From Billgrantia gudaonensis (GTDB taxonomy: Bacteria > Pseudomonadota > Gammaproteobacteria > Pseudomonadales > Halomonadaceae), in NCBI RefSeq assembly GCF_900100195.1, contig NZ_FNES01000022.1, positions 1-50,920 on the forward strand: a stretch of 50,920 nucleotides of DNA, given 5' to 3'. Below the pieces are notes generated by a model. It made no database searches and was not told the origin of the DNA. It worked only from the letters and a program-made list of their open reading frames with translations. The position numbers and the translations under genes were made by a program. Positions 50,078-50,920 of this stretch are shown here, piece by piece. Position 1 is the first letter of the stretch. Every line of letters begins with the position of its first letter.

Positions 50078-50892
50078 GGTCGCTGCAGGCGCAACTGGCC
50101 GAGGAAGGTCATGTGGTATCGCTCGTCAAGCTCTGCCGCTGGTTGGGACTCCCCCGGCGAAGCCTGTATTACCGGCCCAAGCCGCGGCGCCGTGTGATCA
50201 ATACCGAGCTGGCTAGCAGGGTGAAGCTGACTCTGGAACGGTTCCCTACCTATGGTTATCGTCGTCTGGCGTGCGTGTTGGGAGAGAACCGCAAGCCTAT
50301 CCAACGCATCCTGCAGTTGAAGGGCTGGCAGGTGCGCAAACGCCCCCAAGGCTTCCGGCCACGTGCCAGGAGCTTGCCGTCAGTCGCTTCAAGACCTGAT
50401 GAGCGATGGGCAACTGATCTGACTCACGTATGGTGTGGAAAGGATCGACGAGCCAGCTTGGCGGTGATAATCGACTGTTGCACTCGGGAGATCCTCGGCT
50501 GGCGATTATCGGACAACGGCAGTAGCAAGACCGCCGAGGCCGCGTTGGAAGAGGCCCTGGTGCATCGATTCGGCGCCTTGGGCCGAATTCATCAGCCCTT
50601 GGCACTGCGGTCCGATAACGGCCTGGTCTTCAGCAGTCGCCACTACACGGGCACGGTGAAGGCCTACGGACTGACGCAGGAGTTCACGACACCGTACACG
50701 CCGGAACAGAACGGGCTCGTAGAGCGCTTCTTCCGCTCCCTGAAGGAGGAGTGTATCTGGCTGCATCGGTTCGAGTCGCTGGGACAAGCCAGGGCAGTGA
50801 TCAACCACTGGATCCGGTACTACAACGAAGAACGGCCACATCAGTCTCTGGGCTATGTGGCACCCCGAGCACACCCGGCATTAGCGGCGTAG
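50041..50892 (+). CDS. IS3-family transposase OrfB (DDE integrase), made by -1 frameshift
   Basis: About 283 residues counted from the frameshift point; the first in-frame start codon is a GTG at 50113. An N-terminal HTH_21-type region (FPTYGYRRLACVL) is followed by the rve catalytic core with Asp in WATDLTHVW, Asp in LRSDNGLVF and Glu in NGLVERFFRSLKEE, and the tail YYNEERPHQSLGY. All three catalytic acids are present, so the element could be active. Confidence 0.92.
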   Translation: MQAPARRGRELVRSLQAQLAEEGHVVSLVKLCRWLGLPRRSLYYRPKPRRRVINTELASRVKLTLERFPTYGYRRLACVLGENRKPIQRILQLKGWQVRKRPQGFRPRARSLPSVASRPDERWATDLTHVWCGKDRRASLAVIIDCCTREILGWRLSDNGSSKTAEAALEEALVHRFGALGRIHQPLALRSDNGLVFSSRHYTGTVKAYGLTQEFTTPYTPEQNGLVERFFRSLKEECIWLHRFESLGQARAVINHWIRYYNEERPHQSLGYVAPRAHPALAA

Positions 50893-50893
50893 G

Positions 50894-50920
50894 GTGTGCA
50901 GAAACTAGGGGGTCATTACA
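50894..50920 (-). repeat. Right inverted repeat of the IS3-family element
   Basis: Read from the outside in it begins TGTAATGACCCCCT and continues to CTGCACA, matching the left repeat in those blocks. It starts two bases after the orfB stop and ends at the last base of the window. Confidence 0.85.

Larger units (their letters stand above)
49710..50920 (+). mobile_element. Complete IS3-family insertion sequence, 1211 bp
   Basis: Bounded by imperfect inverted repeats at 49710-49736 and 50894-50920 and containing orfA, a frameshift signal and orfB. Size and organisation are standard for IS3. Both ends begin TG and finish CA when read inward and outward. The right end is the last base of the window, so a target-site duplication cannot be checked. 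Confidence 0.88.

Noticed and set aside
1..50920. Composite transposon bounded by IS elements at both ends
   Set aside because: The two IS3-family transposase tails are different, so they are not matching copies; about 49 kb of mostly housekeeping genes lies between them.
1..50920. CRISPR array, tRNA, rRNA, prophage, integrase or known defence operon
   Set aside because: I looked for regular direct repeats, cloverleaf-type sequences and phage or defence gene families and saw none.

Overview
This 50.9 kb window is GC-rich (by eye well above 60 % G+C), dense, and almost entirely protein-coding. The gene set fits a halophilic gammaproteobacterium, most likely Halomonas or another member of the Halomonadaceae: two TRAP transporter operons, an AzlCD exporter, LrgAB, a TauE/SafE permease, a GMC oxidoreductase and IS3-family elements. 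This placement is inferred from gene content, not from a marker gene. No rRNA, tRNA or CRISPR array was seen, and there is no gene-free stretch longer than about 300 bp.

Layout. 1-316: right end of an IS3-family element abutting the 3' end of a chemotaxis receptor gene (290-2167). 2302-3938: AzlD, AzlC and an XRE-cupin regulator with a dyad operator. 4057-13110: an eight-gene minus-strand catabolic operon (GntR regulator, CaiB/BaiF CoA-transferase, TRAP DctM-DctP-DctQ, aconitase-family hydro-lyase, HMG-CoA-lyase-type enzyme, MFS carrier) with two identical palindromic operators upstream. 13281-21307: housekeeping genes (phosphoesterase, TauE/SafE permease, ChaC, rhodanese, DUF533, PgpA, PhoD-like phosphatase, UPF0718 permease with a natural hexahistidine, NnrU). 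21314-25431: a histidine-kinase relic, a small membrane protein and a glycosyltransferase/response regulator/sensor kinase operon; both transcription units carry PmrA-box-like sites. 25599-27239: an FMN glutamate-synthase-like protein. 27411-32917: a visibly lower-GC island holding a second TRAP system, a 2-hydroxyacid dehydrogenase, an FAH-family hydrolase and a FadR-type regulator. 33018-37414: LysR regulator, MmsA and a GMC oxidoreductase, with a REP-like structured repeat between the last two. 37639-48179: cold-shock protein, esterase, UbiA-like prenyltransferase, stand-alone TrpB, PIN-PhoH, patatin, Lrp, gate-domain membrane protein, LrgAB and a ZIP transporter. 48181-50920: a truncated NERD-type gene, an AT-richer patch with an unrecognised membrane protein, and a complete IS3-family element whose right end is the last base of the window.

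The most interesting system is the 4-13 kb operon. Its enzymes suggest import of a branched C5/C6 di- or hydroxyacid, (de)hydration by an aconitase relative, CoA activation by a type III CoA-transferase, and retro-Claisen cleavage by an HMG-CoA-lyase-type enzyme to acetyl-CoA plus a keto acid. The hydro-lyase is itself unusual: the first of the three canonical Fe-S cysteines reads as serine. The second notable system is the small regulon implied by the two CTTAAG-N5-CTTAAG-type sites flanking the two-component system.
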